DNA of 64,000 nt from Actinophytocola algeriensis (GTDB lineage Bacteria; Actinomycetota; Actinomycetes; Mycobacteriales; Pseudonocardiaceae), in NCBI RefSeq assembly GCF_014203735.1, contig NZ_JACHJQ010000001.1:731269-795268 (forward strand), written 5' to 3'. The notes below the pieces were generated by a model. It was not told the origin of the DNA. It saw only the letters and a list, made by a program, of their open reading frames with translations, and searched no databases. Made by a program: the position numbers and the translations under genes. Positions 24,356 to 32,664 of the stretch are shown piece by piece. Each line of letters begins with the position of its first letter. The stretch's first letter is position 1.

Positions 24356-25681
24356 ATGGCGAATACCTCTCACATTCCAGCCGAGGACCAGCTGACCGTC
24401 GGCACGCGGTTCGGGTATGCGCTCGGTTCGCTCTCGACCGGCGCGTTCGGCACCGTGCCCGGTCTGCTGCTGCTCCCGTACCTCACCGACACGCTCGGGG
24501 TCGGCGCGTCGGTGGCGGGGCTGCTCGTGCTGCTGCCCAAGGCGTGGGATGTCGTGTTCAACCCGATCGCGGGGCGGATCAGCGACCGGACCACCGGCAG
24601 GCTGGGCGCCCGGCGGCCGTACCTGCTGTACGGCGGCATCGGGCTCGCCATCACCTTCGCCGCGCTGTTCGCCGGGCCGGACACCGGCTCCGCGACCGTC
24701 GACGCGCTGTACGTCGCGTTCGTGTTCCTGGTGTGCGCCACCGCGTACGCGTTCTTCCAGGTGCCCTACAACGCGCTGCCGGCCGAGATGACCACCAGCC
24801 CGAAGGAGCGGACCAGCATCACCGCGTGGCGGATCGCGGTGCTCGCCGTCGCGATCCTGATCTGCGGCGCCGGTGCGCCCGCCGTCCGGGACGCGGTCGG
24901 TGGCCTCGCCGGTTACCGGGTCATGGGCATCGCGGTCGGCGTGCTCATCCTGCTCGGCGCGGTCGGGGTGTTCTTCGGGACCGCGCGCACCAGGGTCGCG
25001 CAGCCGCTGCCGTCGGTCGCTGGCTGGCGGGAGACGGTCGCCGCGGTGCGTGACTGCCCGCCGTTCCGGGTGCTGCTGACCGCGTTCGTGATCCAGGCGG
25101 TCGGCATCGGCACGCTGCTCGCCGGGGTCGACTACCTCGCGCGGGTCGGGCTGGGCGACAAGTCGTGGCAGCCGCTGCTGTTCGCCGCGTTCGTCGGGCC
25201 CGCGCTGCTCGTGATGCCGCTGTGGCAGCGGGTCGGGTCCCGGCACGGCAAGCGGTCCGGGTTCGTGGTCGCATCGCTCGTGTTCGCCGTCGGCCTGCTC
25301 GGTGTCCTCGGCGCGCGGGTGTTCCCGCCGGTTCTGATCGTGCTGTTCGTCGCCGTGGCCGGGATCGGGTACGCCGGCCTGCAGGTCTTCCCGCTCTCAC
25401 TGCTCGCGGACGTGATCGGGAACGAGGAGGGCCGCACCGGTCAGGTCCGGGCCGGGGTGTTCGCGGGGGTGTGGACGGCGGGGGAGACCCTCGGGCTCGC
25501 ACTGGGACCCGCGCTGTACGGCGGAATCCTCGCGCTGGGCGGATATGTGTCGTCGACGGGTGAGTCGGTGGCGCAACCGTCGAGCGCGATCACCGCGGTG
25601 ATCATCGGGGTCGCACTCGTGCCCGCGTTGTTCACCCTGGCCGCGCTGCCCCTGTTGCGGCGCAAGGAGTTGTTCTCGTGA
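24356..25681 (+). CDS. MFS transporter of the glycoside-pentoside-hexuronide (GPH/MelB) type
   Basis: The 441-residue protein has twelve membrane segments and GPH landmarks: a charged DVVFNPIAGRISDRT loop after the second helix, FFQVPYNALPAEM in the fourth to fifth helix region, and LQVFPLSLLADVI late in the protein. GPH carriers move sugars or other polar metabolites with cations. The stop overlaps the start of the next gene (GTGA), so it probably supplies or exports the substrate of the PLP enzyme encoded there. Confidence 0.82.
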   Translation: MANTSHIPAEDQLTVGTRFGYALGSLSTGAFGTVPGLLLLPYLTDTLGVGASVAGLLVLLPKAWDVVFNPIAGRISDRTTGRLGARRPYLLYGGIGLAITFAALFAGPDTGSATVDALYVAFVFLVCATAYAFFQVPYNALPAEMTTSPKERTSITAWRIAVLAVAILICGAGAPAVRDAVGGLAGYRVMGIAVGVLILLGAVGVFFGTARTRVAQPLPSVAGWRETVAAVRDCPPFRVLLTAFVIQAVGIGTLLAGVDYLARVGLGDKSWQPLLFAAFVGPALLVMPLWQRVGSRHGKRSGFVVASLVFAVGLLGVLGARVFPPVLIVLFVAVAGIGYAGLQVFPLSLLADVIGNEEGRTGQVRAGVFAGVWTAGETLGLALGPALYGGILALGGYVSSTGESVAQPSSAITAVIIGVALVPALFTLAALPLLRRKELFS

Positions 25682-27129
25682 GTCTGCCATCCACGGGCCT
25701 GCCGGCTGAGCAGGTCCTCGACGAGCTGCGCGCCCTGCGGACGGGCGACCTGCCCACCCACGGCGGCCGCACGCTCGCGTACGTGTACGACAGCGGCCGC
25801 GCGGGCCTCGACGAGCTGGCCGCGCAGGCACACGCGCTCGCCAGCGCCACCAACGGGCTCGACCCGACCGCGTTCCCCAGCCTGCTGCGCATGGAGAACG
25901 ACATCGTCGCCGCGGCGGCCGCGCTGCTCGGTGGCGGGCAGGCGACGGTCGGCAGCGTGACGTCCGGTGGCACCGAGAGCTGCATGCTCGCCGTGCACGC
26001 GGCGCGCGCCGCGCGTCCTGACGTGGACCGGCCGAAGGTCGTGCTCGCGTCGACCGCGCACGCCGCGTTCCACAAGGCAGCGCACTACTTCGGGATCGAG
26101 GCCGTGACGGTGCCGGTCGATCCCGCCACGTTCCTGGCGGACCCGGCGGCCATGGCGGCCGCCATCGACGACCGCACCGTGCTGGTGGTCGTGAGCGCGC
26201 CGTCGTACGCGCACGGCGTGGTCGACCCGGTGCCGGAGGTCGCCGCCGCGGCGGGTGAGCGCGGCGTCCGGTGCCATGTGGACGCCTGCATCGGCGGCTG
26301 GGTGCTGCCGTACTTCCGCGCGCTCGGCGAGCCGGTGCCGGACTTCGACCTGTCGGTGCCCGGCGTGACGAGCCTGTCGGTCGACCTGCACAAGTACGCC
26401 TACTGTCCGAAGGGGACGTCGGTACTGCTGCACGCGGACGCCTCGTTGCGGCGGTCGCAGTTCTTCGCCAGCGCCGCGTGGCCGGGCTACACGATGCTGA
26501 ACTCGACCATGCAGTCGACGCGGTCCGGCGGCCCGCTCGCGGCGGCGTGGGCGGTGCTGAACCACCTTGGCGACAACGGTTACCGGTCGCTCGCGCAGCA
26601 GGTGCTGTCCGCGGTGCGCACGCTCCGGTCGGGCATCGGCGCGATCGAGGGCCTGCGGATCCAGGGCGATCCGCAGTCGACACTGCTGTCGGTCGTCGCG
26701 GACGACAGCGTGGCCGACCCGGGGTTCGACGTGTTCACCGTCGCCGACGAGATGACCGAGCGCGGCTGGTACCTGCAGCCCCAGTTCGGTTTCGAGTCCT
26801 CGCCGCCGAACCTGCACCTGACCGTGACGGCCTCGAACCACGGCAGCGAGCCCGCTCTGCTGGCGGACCTCGCGTCCGCTGTGGACGCCGCCCGCCGCAG
26901 CGGGCCGGTGTCGCTGCCGGAGGAACTGACGGCCGCGATCGCCGGGCTCGACCCGTCCGGGCTCACCTCCGAGCAGTTCGCCGGACTGCTCGCGATGGCG
27001 GGCCTGGAGGGCGCGGGCACCCTGAAGCGGATGGCGGAGATCAACGCCATGCTGGGTGCCGCGCCCCCCGGCCTGCGGGAACGGCTGCTGGTCGAGTTCC
27101 TCGGCGTGATGTACACGCCGACGGTCTGA
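25678..27129 (+). CDS. PLP-dependent lyase/decarboxylase, sphingosine-1-phosphate-lyase-like
   Basis: The 483-residue protein belongs to the fold-type I group II decarboxylase family. TSGGTES binds the cofactor phosphate, HVDACIGGW carries the ring-stacking Asp, and SVDLHKYAYCPKGTS holds the Schiff-base Lys. The DLHKYAY-PKG context is closer to sphingosine-1-phosphate lyases than to aromatic amino-acid decarboxylases. The family cleaves C-C bonds next to an amine, releasing a phosphoethanolamine-like product or CO2. No other sphingolipid gene is in the window. Translationally coupled to the GPH transporter. Confidence 0.8.
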   Translation: MSLPSTGLPAEQVLDELRALRTGDLPTHGGRTLAYVYDSGRAGLDELAAQAHALASATNGLDPTAFPSLLRMENDIVAAAAALLGGGQATVGSVTSGGTESCMLAVHAARAARPDVDRPKVVLASTAHAAFHKAAHYFGIEAVTVPVDPATFLADPAAMAAAIDDRTVLVVVSAPSYAHGVVDPVPEVAAAAGERGVRCHVDACIGGWVLPYFRALGEPVPDFDLSVPGVTSLSVDLHKYAYCPKGTSVLLHADASLRRSQFFASAAWPGYTMLNSTMQSTRSGGPLAAAWAVLNHLGDNGYRSLAQQVLSAVRTLRSGIGAIEGLRIQGDPQSTLLSVVADDSVADPGFDVFTVADEMTERGWYLQPQFGFESSPPNLHLTVTASNHGSEPALLADLASAVDAARRSGPVSLPEELTAAIAGLDPSGLTSEQFAGLLAMAGLEGAGTLKRMAEINAMLGAAPPGLRERLLVEFLGVMYTPTV

Positions 27130-27148
27130 ATCGGACGGTTTCGGGCCT

Positions 27149-27180
27149 GCGGACACCCCGCGATGTGCGAGGGTGTCCGC
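27149..27180 (+). promoter_or_regulatory. Hairpin occluding the ribosome site of the next gene
   Basis: GCGGACACCC (27149-27158) pairs perfectly with GGGTGTCCGC (27171-27180), whose last base touches the ATG at 27181. The right arm includes part of the GAGGG ribosome site. It may terminate the preceding operon or limit translation of the small membrane protein. Confidence 0.5.
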
Positions 27181-27570
27181 ATGCGGATCACCTGTTTCGT
27201 CCTCGGGACGCTGTGCCTGCTGATCGCGGCGGTGTGGGTCGGTATTGGCATGATCGACCTCGCCGGTGGCAGCGAAACGTCCTCCACGCCGACGGTCGCG
27301 AATCTCCGGGTGACGCAGACCGCCGCGAACACCTCGCAGTACCTGGACGACTTCGGGCCCGCGTCGACGCTGGCACAGATCTTCGCGATCGCGGGCATCG
27401 CGTGGATGGTCGGTGCCGCGGCGTTCGCTCCGCGGCAGTCCGCATCCGCCGTGCCTGCCGCCGCCGTGCCTCCCGCCGCCGCGCCCGAGCAACGCCAGTG
27501 GCAGCCGCAGTACGCGCCGCAGTGGCAGCAGCAGGGCCAGCCCCACCAGTCCCCCGACCAGCAGGGCTGA
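27181..27570 (+). CDS. Small membrane protein with Pro/Gln-rich tail
   Basis: The 129-residue protein has two hydrophobic segments (residues about 4-24 and 65-85) separated by an exported Ser/Thr/Asn-rich loop, then a cytoplasmic tail of about 40 residues made of Ala/Pro and Gln/Trp/Pro repeats (QWQPQYAPQWQQQGQPHQ). GAGGG lies 7 nt before the ATG at 27181, which therefore is preferred over an ATG at 27163. No family is recognised. Confidence 0.7.
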   Translation: MRITCFVLGTLCLLIAAVWVGIGMIDLAGGSETSSTPTVANLRVTQTAANTSQYLDDFGPASTLAQIFAIAGIAWMVGAAAFAPRQSASAVPAAAVPPAAAPEQRQWQPQYAPQWQQQGQPHQSPDQQG

Positions 27571-27582
27571 CCGGCGCCACGC

Positions 27583-27714
27583 CTACGCCGCTGCCGCGTG
27601 CCGCGGAAAGTCCTTCCGCTTGATCTTCGCGCGCCGCCCGTCGGGGTGGTGGAACACGTTCACCACCTGGACGTTCTCGTCCCGCTCGAAGAGCGTGGGG
27701 ATCCTGGGGATCCA
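27583..27714 (-). pseudogene. Internally deleted remnant of an RNA-ligase-like gene
   Basis: The minus strand reads WIPRIPTLFERDENVQVVN, then VFHHPDGRRAKIKRKDFPR and stop. The first part resembles the N-terminal strand of small ATP-dependent RNA ligase-like proteins (IPTLFxRD) and the second their C-terminal motif (AKIKRxDF), but the whole catalytic core, including the lysine nucleophile motif, is missing between them. No start codon precedes it in frame, and dispersed repeats begin directly upstream. The ligase assignment is from recalled motifs, not a search. Confidence 0.45.
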
Positions 27715-27769
27715 CCGATGGACGGTTGTTGTCCGGTGGGGCGTTCGGCGGGTGGGTGTGCCCTCTGGG

Positions 27770-27804
27770 GGCTCCTCGCCGGAGGGGCAGGTCTCTGGGA
27801 TGGC
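27770..27804 (+). repeat. Dispersed repeat family 2, partial copy B
   Basis: Thirty-five bases, from GGCTCCTCGCCGGAGG to CTCTGGGATGGC, are identical to 21696-21730. Only the first third of the family-2 unit is present; similarity to copy A then stops. Confidence 0.75.
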
Positions 27805-27855
27805 AGGGAGCCCCTTGGTGGTCGGCTTCAGCTGCGTGCTCGGTTGGCCTTCGTG

Positions 27856-28138
27856 TCCTGAAAGACGCTTTCGGGACGTGGGCCCGATGTCATGAAGGGG
27901 TCCTTCATCACATCGGACGTAACGAAGGGGTCCTTCATGACGGTGAGCGCAACGAAGGGGTCCTTCATCGCACCGGGTGTTACGAAGGGGTCCTTCGGGG
28001 CATCCCGCGGGTGGGTGCGGGCGCTGCGCGCCCGCGCCCGCGTGGCGTGCCTGACCACGTCCGGCATCCGGCGCGGGGCAAGAAACACGGCTCGACCACC
28101 AGGGATCCAGGCTCAACGCCCCGAAGGCGCCTTCAGGG
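27856..28138. repeat. Palindromic array locus 3 (4 units) with inverted flanking motifs
   Basis: Cores GAAGG-GGT-CCTTC start at 27894, 27924, 27954 and 27984, exactly 30 bp apart and all with the same centre. The left flank is TCCTGAAAGACGCTTTCGGG at 27856; the right flank at 28118-28138 reads in inverse orientation as CCCTGAAGGCGCCTTCGGGG. The segment between the array and the right flank (28000-28117) is GC-rich and non-coding. It lies at the 3' end of the Lrp gene. Confidence 0.8.
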
Positions 28139-28158
28139 CATGCGGACTGTCCTGCTGG

Positions 28159-28662
28159 TCAGGTCGACCAGCCTTCCGCTGCTGTGGCGTGCAGGAAGTC
28201 GTCCACCGGGGGCTCGACCGGGCGGCCTTCGTACTGGGTCGACAGCACCACCGAGGTGCGCATCTCGCCGTGCTTGCCCAAACGCTCGAACAGGCCCTCC
28301 AGGTGCGCGAGCGACGCCGCGCGCACCTTGATCATCGAGCAGTGGTCGCCACTGAGCTTGTGGACTTCCACGATCTCCGGGTAGTCCGCCGCCGTGCTGG
28401 TCTTCAGCAGGCAGCTGCCCAGTGAGCACTGCATCTGCACGAACGCGAGGATCGGGTAGCCCGCCCGCCGCGCGTCGACCACCGCGCGATAGCCGGCGAG
28501 CACGCCCGTCTCCTCCAGCCTTCGCACCCGCTCCGCCACCGCGGGGGCCGACAGGTTGATCCGTCGTCCCAGTTCCTTGTACGACAGGCGGCCGTCGGCC
28601 TGTAGCTCCGCCACCAGGCGCCAGTCGACCGCGTCCAGCGGCTTTTCCGAACGAAAGGTCAT
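28159..28662 (-). CDS. Lrp/AsnC-family transcriptional regulator
   Basis: The 167-residue protein has an N-terminal AsnC helix-turn-helix (DAVDWRLVAELQADGRLSYK, SAPAVAERVRRLEETG) and a C-terminal RAM ligand-binding domain. Lrp-type regulators usually control a divergent amino-acid exporter or enzyme; here the divergent gene encodes an MFS transporter, 95 bp away, which is the likely target. Confidence 0.88.
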   Translation of the reverse strand: MTFRSEKPLDAVDWRLVAELQADGRLSYKELGRRINLSAPAVAERVRRLEETGVLAGYRAVVDARRAGYPILAFVQMQCSLGSCLLKTSTAADYPEIVEVHKLSGDHCSMIKVRAASLAHLEGLFERLGKHGEMRTSVVLSTQYEGRPVEPPVDDFLHATAAEGWST

Positions 28663-28757
28663 CCCGCCCCCTTTCCTTTCGCATGGGTGGTCCGGCGGCC
28701 AGTATGCCTTCGCCGGGCCCTTCGAACGACCGGCTCGTCTGCATACGCTGAGTCATC

Positions 28758-29945
28758 GTGAGAAGAACGACGATCTCCCTCTTCGCCGGTGTCGCGGCGA
28801 TGAACACCGCCATGGCGGGCGCCAGCACGGCGGCCACCCTCATCGCGTCGCACACCGCGGGGGACGGCTGGAGTGGCCTGCCCGGCGCGTTCGGCGTGCT
28901 CGGCACCGCGGTCGGCACGCTCGGTGCCGGACATCTGATCTCCCGCCGCGGCAGCAGAACCGCTCTGCTGCTCCTGTACGGAGCGGCCGTTGCCGGGGCC
29001 GTCGTCGCCGCAGGGACCGCCATGGCCGCCCTGCTCGTCGGGATGTTCCTGCTCGGTCTGGGCAACGGGGCCGCGCAGCTGTCCCGGTACCTCGCCGCTG
29101 AGGCGTTTCCCGTGCACCGCAAGGGGTTCGCGCTCTCGTTGATCGTGTGGGCCGGCACAGTGGGAGCGATCGTCGGGCCCAACCTGATCGCGCCCGGTGC
29201 CGGGATCGCCGGTGCGCTCGGGCTTCCCGGGCTCGCCGGGCCCATGCTGGTGGCCGTCGTCATGACTGGTGTCGCGGTGCTCGCCAGCGCCGCGTTGCGC
29301 CCTACGCCCGCGCCACCCGCCCGGCGCACCTCGTTCGCCGTGCTGCGCACGCCTGCCGTGGTGACGCCGCTCGTGTCGATGGTCTGCGCGCAGCTGACCA
29401 TGGTCGCCGTCATGACCATGGCGCCGCTCGAGCTCGAAGCCCACCACCACGGGCTCCAGGTGCTCGGCCTGGTCATCTCCGCGCACATGATCGGGATGTT
29501 CGCGCTGGCACCGGTGTCCGGCAGGCTCGCCGACCGGTTCGGTGGGCGCCCGGTCATCCGCGTCGGCATCGGGGCGCTCGTCGTCGCGTCGCTCGCGGCG
29601 TTCGGGGCCGGGGGAGTGTCCGGGCTGACGTTCGCGATGTTCCTGCTCGGGTACGGCTGGAACCTCGTGTTCGTCGGCGGATCGGCCATGCTGAGCCGGG
29701 AACTGCCCGCCGACCGGCGGATCCAGCTGCAGGGGGCCGTCGACGCGGTGGTGTGGGGCTGCTCCGCGTTCGCGAGCCTCGGTGCGGGTGTCCTGTTCGG
29801 ACTCGGCGGCTACCCGCTCGTGACCGCCGTCGGTGCGGTGCTCGCGTTGCTGCCGGTCATCGTGCTCGCGCGTCGGCCAGTGCCAGCCGCACCAGCGCCG
29901 CACCCGCGGCCTGCATCGACAGGCCCTCGATCGCCTCGGCGGTGA
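28758..29945 (+). CDS. MFS transporter
   Basis: The 395-residue protein has about twelve membrane helices, a loop-2/3 type motif LISRRGSRTALLLL and a mid-protein SGRLADRFGGRPVI motif, as in drug/H+ antiporters of the MFS. The tail of about 20 residues is Pro/Arg/Ser-rich. GTG start. Its 3' end overlaps the convergent gene by about 89 bp, so the last codons are read on both strands. Possibly controlled by the divergent Lrp regulator. Confidence 0.85.
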   Translation: MRRTTISLFAGVAAMNTAMAGASTAATLIASHTAGDGWSGLPGAFGVLGTAVGTLGAGHLISRRGSRTALLLLYGAAVAGAVVAAGTAMAALLVGMFLLGLGNGAAQLSRYLAAEAFPVHRKGFALSLIVWAGTVGAIVGPNLIAPGAGIAGALGLPGLAGPMLVAVVMTGVAVLASAALRPTPAPPARRTSFAVLRTPAVVTPLVSMVCAQLTMVAVMTMAPLELEAHHHGLQVLGLVISAHMIGMFALAPVSGRLADRFGGRPVIRVGIGALVVASLAAFGAGGVSGLTFAMFLLGYGWNLVFVGGSAMLSRELPADRRIQLQGAVDAVVWGCSAFASLGAGVLFGLGGYPLVTAVGAVLALLPVIVLARRPVPAAPAPHPRPASTGPRSPRR

Positions 29946-30831
29946 ACGGGCGGGCGGTCACCGCGCCTTCGTCGTTGACCGCCACCCGGGCGCCGAAGAT
30001 GTCGTCGAACACCGGTGCGTCGACGACCACCCGCACCAGCAGGTCCGTCGCGAACGTCAACGGGTCCACGCCGAGACCCAGGACGTGCGCCTCGATGCCG
30101 GGGGTGCCGGTCATGGCCACCGCGAACGGCCACGTCCCGTAGTCCGGCGCCTCGACCTCCGGCTCGCCGAGCACCTCCTCCGCGTACTCGCGCAGCAGGA
30201 ACCGCCACAGGTCGAAGTCGCCGGGGCCGGACGACTGGAACACGCCCACCGGCACCACCTGGTACAGGCCGCCAGCGTGGCCGACCTTGGCCGGGTCGCG
30301 CCAGTGCAGGAGGAAGGTGTCCCCGTCGCTGGCCCGGCGGATGGTCAGTGCGCTGATCGCCAGGTTCGCCGGGCGCCCGGCCAGGTCGCACGGGTTGCCG
30401 ATCGCGTCGCGCAGCGGGGTGCCCGCACCCGCCGCGTACTCGTGGGCCGCCGCCTCGCCGGTGTCGATGCTGTCGAAGTACGTGCCGTCGCCGAACACCA
30501 GGCGCGGCGAAGGGCTCGCCAGGTCGGCGTCCAGCAGCCGCCACGTGGGGCGGTTCTCGAACACGGTCGGGGCGTCGAGTGCGGCCATGGCCGCCGAGTA
30601 GGTCGGGAAGTCCGGGTGCCCGGACGCGGGCGGCAGGGCGACCGGCGGCGCCGCGTCCATCGTGATGTCCAGCGCGGACAGCGGGATCGGCGCGGGCGGC
30701 ACCCATGCCGGGGCGGTGAGCAGGGGAGTCCCGGCGACCTTCCGCACGTCCGGGAACTCGTCGACGGCCCGCACCGCCAGCTCGTAGCGGTGTGCCCGCA
30801 GGTGGGCGCGCACCCGTGCCCAGTCGCTCAC
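29857..30831 (-). CDS. Protein resembling the C-terminal domain of actinobacterial XRE-type regulators
   Basis: The 324-residue protein lacks any helix-turn-helix but contains segments I associate with the ligand domain of large actinobacterial XRE regulators: HAGGLYQVVPVGVFQSSG, DFDLWRFLLREYAEEVLGEP and DLLVRVVVDAPVFDDIFG. The REYAEEVLGEPE stretch is reminiscent of a Nudix box but does not match the full consensus. The GTG start overlaps the stop of the YqeB-like gene (GTGA), so they are coupled. Function unknown. Confidence 0.55.
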   Translation of the reverse strand: MSDWARVRAHLRAHRYELAVRAVDEFPDVRKVAGTPLLTAPAWVPPAPIPLSALDITMDAAPPVALPPASGHPDFPTYSAAMAALDAPTVFENRPTWRLLDADLASPSPRLVFGDGTYFDSIDTGEAAAHEYAAGAGTPLRDAIGNPCDLAGRPANLAISALTIRRASDGDTFLLHWRDPAKVGHAGGLYQVVPVGVFQSSGPGDFDLWRFLLREYAEEVLGEPEVEAPDYGTWPFAVAMTGTPGIEAHVLGLGVDPLTFATDLLVRVVVDAPVFDDIFGARVAVNDEGAVTARPFTAEAIEGLSMQAAGAALVRLALADARAR

Positions 30832-31499
30832 TTCACCAGCCGCCAGTACTGCCTGCCCTTCAGGTCCCGCACGATCACACCCATCCCCACCAGCTCCGCG
30901 CGCAGTTCCTTCGCGTCGTCGGAGCGCAGGTCCTTCGCCCGCGCGGTGAGCAACGCGTTCGCGCCGGCAGGCAGGCCCGGCATGTCCGGCACCCACCTGC
31001 GGTACTCGTCCGCGTGCGGGTCGCCGTCCTGCCACGGGTAACCGTTGCGGGCGAACACGTCGGCCAGCGCGGTCACGTCCAGTTCGGACGGTCGGCGCGC
31101 CAGCTCGCAGGTGTCCGCGTCCAGCAGCACGAGCTGACCCCTGTCGACGAACACGGCCGAGACGTCCGCGCGCTCGAACGACGCGTCGTACTCGTCGCCC
31201 AGCAGCCGGACCCGTTCCGGTAACACGGTCACGCCCAGCCGGTCACCGTGCGCCACCAGCGAGAGCACCAGACCGCCGACGAGCCCGATCCCGAGCGCGC
31301 CGAGCGTCGCCCACGGCTCGGGGATCGAGTCGACCAGTTCGATCGGCCCCCGGAACGGGGTCCACGACAGCGTCGCGGCCCAGTTCGCCAGCAGCTTCAA
31401 CAGCCAGACGACCAGCGCGCCCGCCAGCGGCAGGCCTGCCCATCTGACCAGCAGTGTGCCCGCGCTCTCCGTGATGCGGTCGTCCCCCATGGCGTCCAT
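30828..31499 (-). CDS. YqeB-family membrane protein
   Basis: The 223-residue protein has two membrane segments (residues about 17-45 and 65-90) joined by the loop WTPFRGPIELVDSIPEPW, characteristic of YqeB proteins in Firmicutes and Actinobacteria. The cytosolic C-terminal half is charged, with a final LRAELVGMGVIVRDLKGRQYWR that resembles a winged-helix-like end. Role unknown. Two ATG codons (31499, 31490) are possible starts. Confidence 0.65.
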   Translation of the reverse strand: MDAMGDDRITESAGTLLVRWAGLPLAGALVVWLLKLLANWAATLSWTPFRGPIELVDSIPEPWATLGALGIGLVGGLVLSLVAHGDRLGVTVLPERVRLLGDEYDASFERADVSAVFVDRGQLVLLDADTCELARRPSELDVTALADVFARNGYPWQDGDPHADEYRRWVPDMPGLPAGANALLTARAKDLRSDDAKELRAELVGMGVIVRDLKGRQYWRLVK

Positions 31500-31624
31500 T
31501 GTGCCGTTTTGTCGCTCCGTGAAATGAGCGGGTCTATTCCGAGCCGGTGAAATCTGGCGCGTTGACCCTGGTGGACGCCGGTCCCACGATCGGAGAACCG
31601 GCCCGTTCCGACGAGGGAGCAGTG

Positions 31625-32659
31625 ATGAAAGCCGTACGGCTGCACGAGTACGACAAGCGCCCGGTGGTCGAGGAGGTGCCAGAACCGGAGGTCTCCGGAC
31701 CGCTGGACGTGCTGGTGGAGATCGGCGGCGCCGGGCTGTGCCGCACCGACCTGCACATCGTCGAGGGGCAGTGGGCCGAGAAGTCCGGGGTGGCGCTGCC
31801 GTACACGATCGGGCACGAGAACGCGGGCTGGGTGCGGGCCGTCGGCACCGCGGTATCCACTGTGGCCCCTGGCGACACCGTGATCCTCCACCCGCTCGCG
31901 ACCTGCGGGCTGTGCCGTGCCTGTCGTGCGGGGGACGACGTGCACTGCGCGAACTCGCGGTTCCCCGGCATCGACTCCGACGGCGGCATGGCGGAACTGT
32001 TGCTCACCAACGCGCGCTCGGTGGTGAAGCTCGACCCGTCACTGCGACCGGCGGACGTGGCCGCGCTCGCGGACGCGGGGCTCACCGCCTACCACGCGGT
32101 GCGCAAGTCGGTGCCGATGTTGTACCCGGGCACGCAGGTCGTCGTCATCGGCGCGGGCGGGCTGGGACACATCGGCATCCAGTGCCTCGCCGCGATGGTG
32201 CCGTCGGAGGTGATCGTGGTCGACCGGTCGCAGGCCGCGCTCGACCTCGCGAAGGGCTACGGCGCCGCGCACACCGTGGTCGCGGACGGCACGCACGTCG
32301 ACGCGGTCATGGACCTGACCGGCGGCGAGGGCGCGCACATCGTGTTCGACTTCGTCGGCGAGAAGGGCACGGAGGCCGAGGGCGTGGCGATGCTGCGCCG
32401 CGCCGGTTCCTACTTCGTGATCGGCTACGGCGGCCACATCGACATCCCGACGATCGACATCATCTCCACCGAGATCAACGTGATCGGCAACCTCGTCGGC
32501 TCGTACAACGACCTCAGTGAGCTGATGACGCTTGCCGCACAGGGGAAAGTGTCGCTGCACACGAAGACCTACCCGCTCGACGCGGTGAACGAGGCCATGG
32601 ACGACCTCGACAACGGACGGCTGCGGGGCCGCGGAATCCTCGTGCCGGAACGGAGCTGA
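31625..32659 (+). CDS. Zinc-dependent, NAD(P)-linked alcohol dehydrogenase (prm-cluster type)
   Basis: The 344-residue medium-chain dehydrogenase has the catalytic zinc Cys in GLCRTDLHIVEG, GHENAGWVRAVG, a structural-zinc set of cysteines (CGLCRACRAGDDVHC) and the Rossmann motif VIGAGGLGHIGIQ. It is close in character to the 2-propanol-type dehydrogenases of propane monooxygenase clusters, where it oxidises the secondary alcohol. GAGGGAG precedes the ATG. Here it leads a three-gene set with the amidohydrolase and DUF59-type genes, but no monooxygenase subunits are present. Confidence 0.88.
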   Translation: MKAVRLHEYDKRPVVEEVPEPEVSGPLDVLVEIGGAGLCRTDLHIVEGQWAEKSGVALPYTIGHENAGWVRAVGTAVSTVAPGDTVILHPLATCGLCRACRAGDDVHCANSRFPGIDSDGGMAELLLTNARSVVKLDPSLRPADVAALADAGLTAYHAVRKSVPMLYPGTQVVVIGAGGLGHIGIQCLAAMVPSEVIVVDRSQAALDLAKGYGAAHTVVADGTHVDAVMDLTGGEGAHIVFDFVGEKGTEAEGVAMLRRAGSYFVIGYGGHIDIPTIDIISTEINVIGNLVGSYNDLSELMTLAAQGKVSLHTKTYPLDAVNEAMDDLDNGRLRGRGILVPERS

Positions 32660-32664
32660 ACGCA

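Noticed and set aside
23115-27129. RiPP (FxLD lanthipeptide) biosynthetic cluster
   Set aside because: Only a methyltransferase-like gene is present; there is no precursor, LanB/LanC-type enzyme or peptidase.
28133-29689. 518-codon minus-strand frame overlapping the MFS transporter
   Set aside because: It is antisense to a 12-helix transporter and to the Lrp gene region, with no domain or start context.
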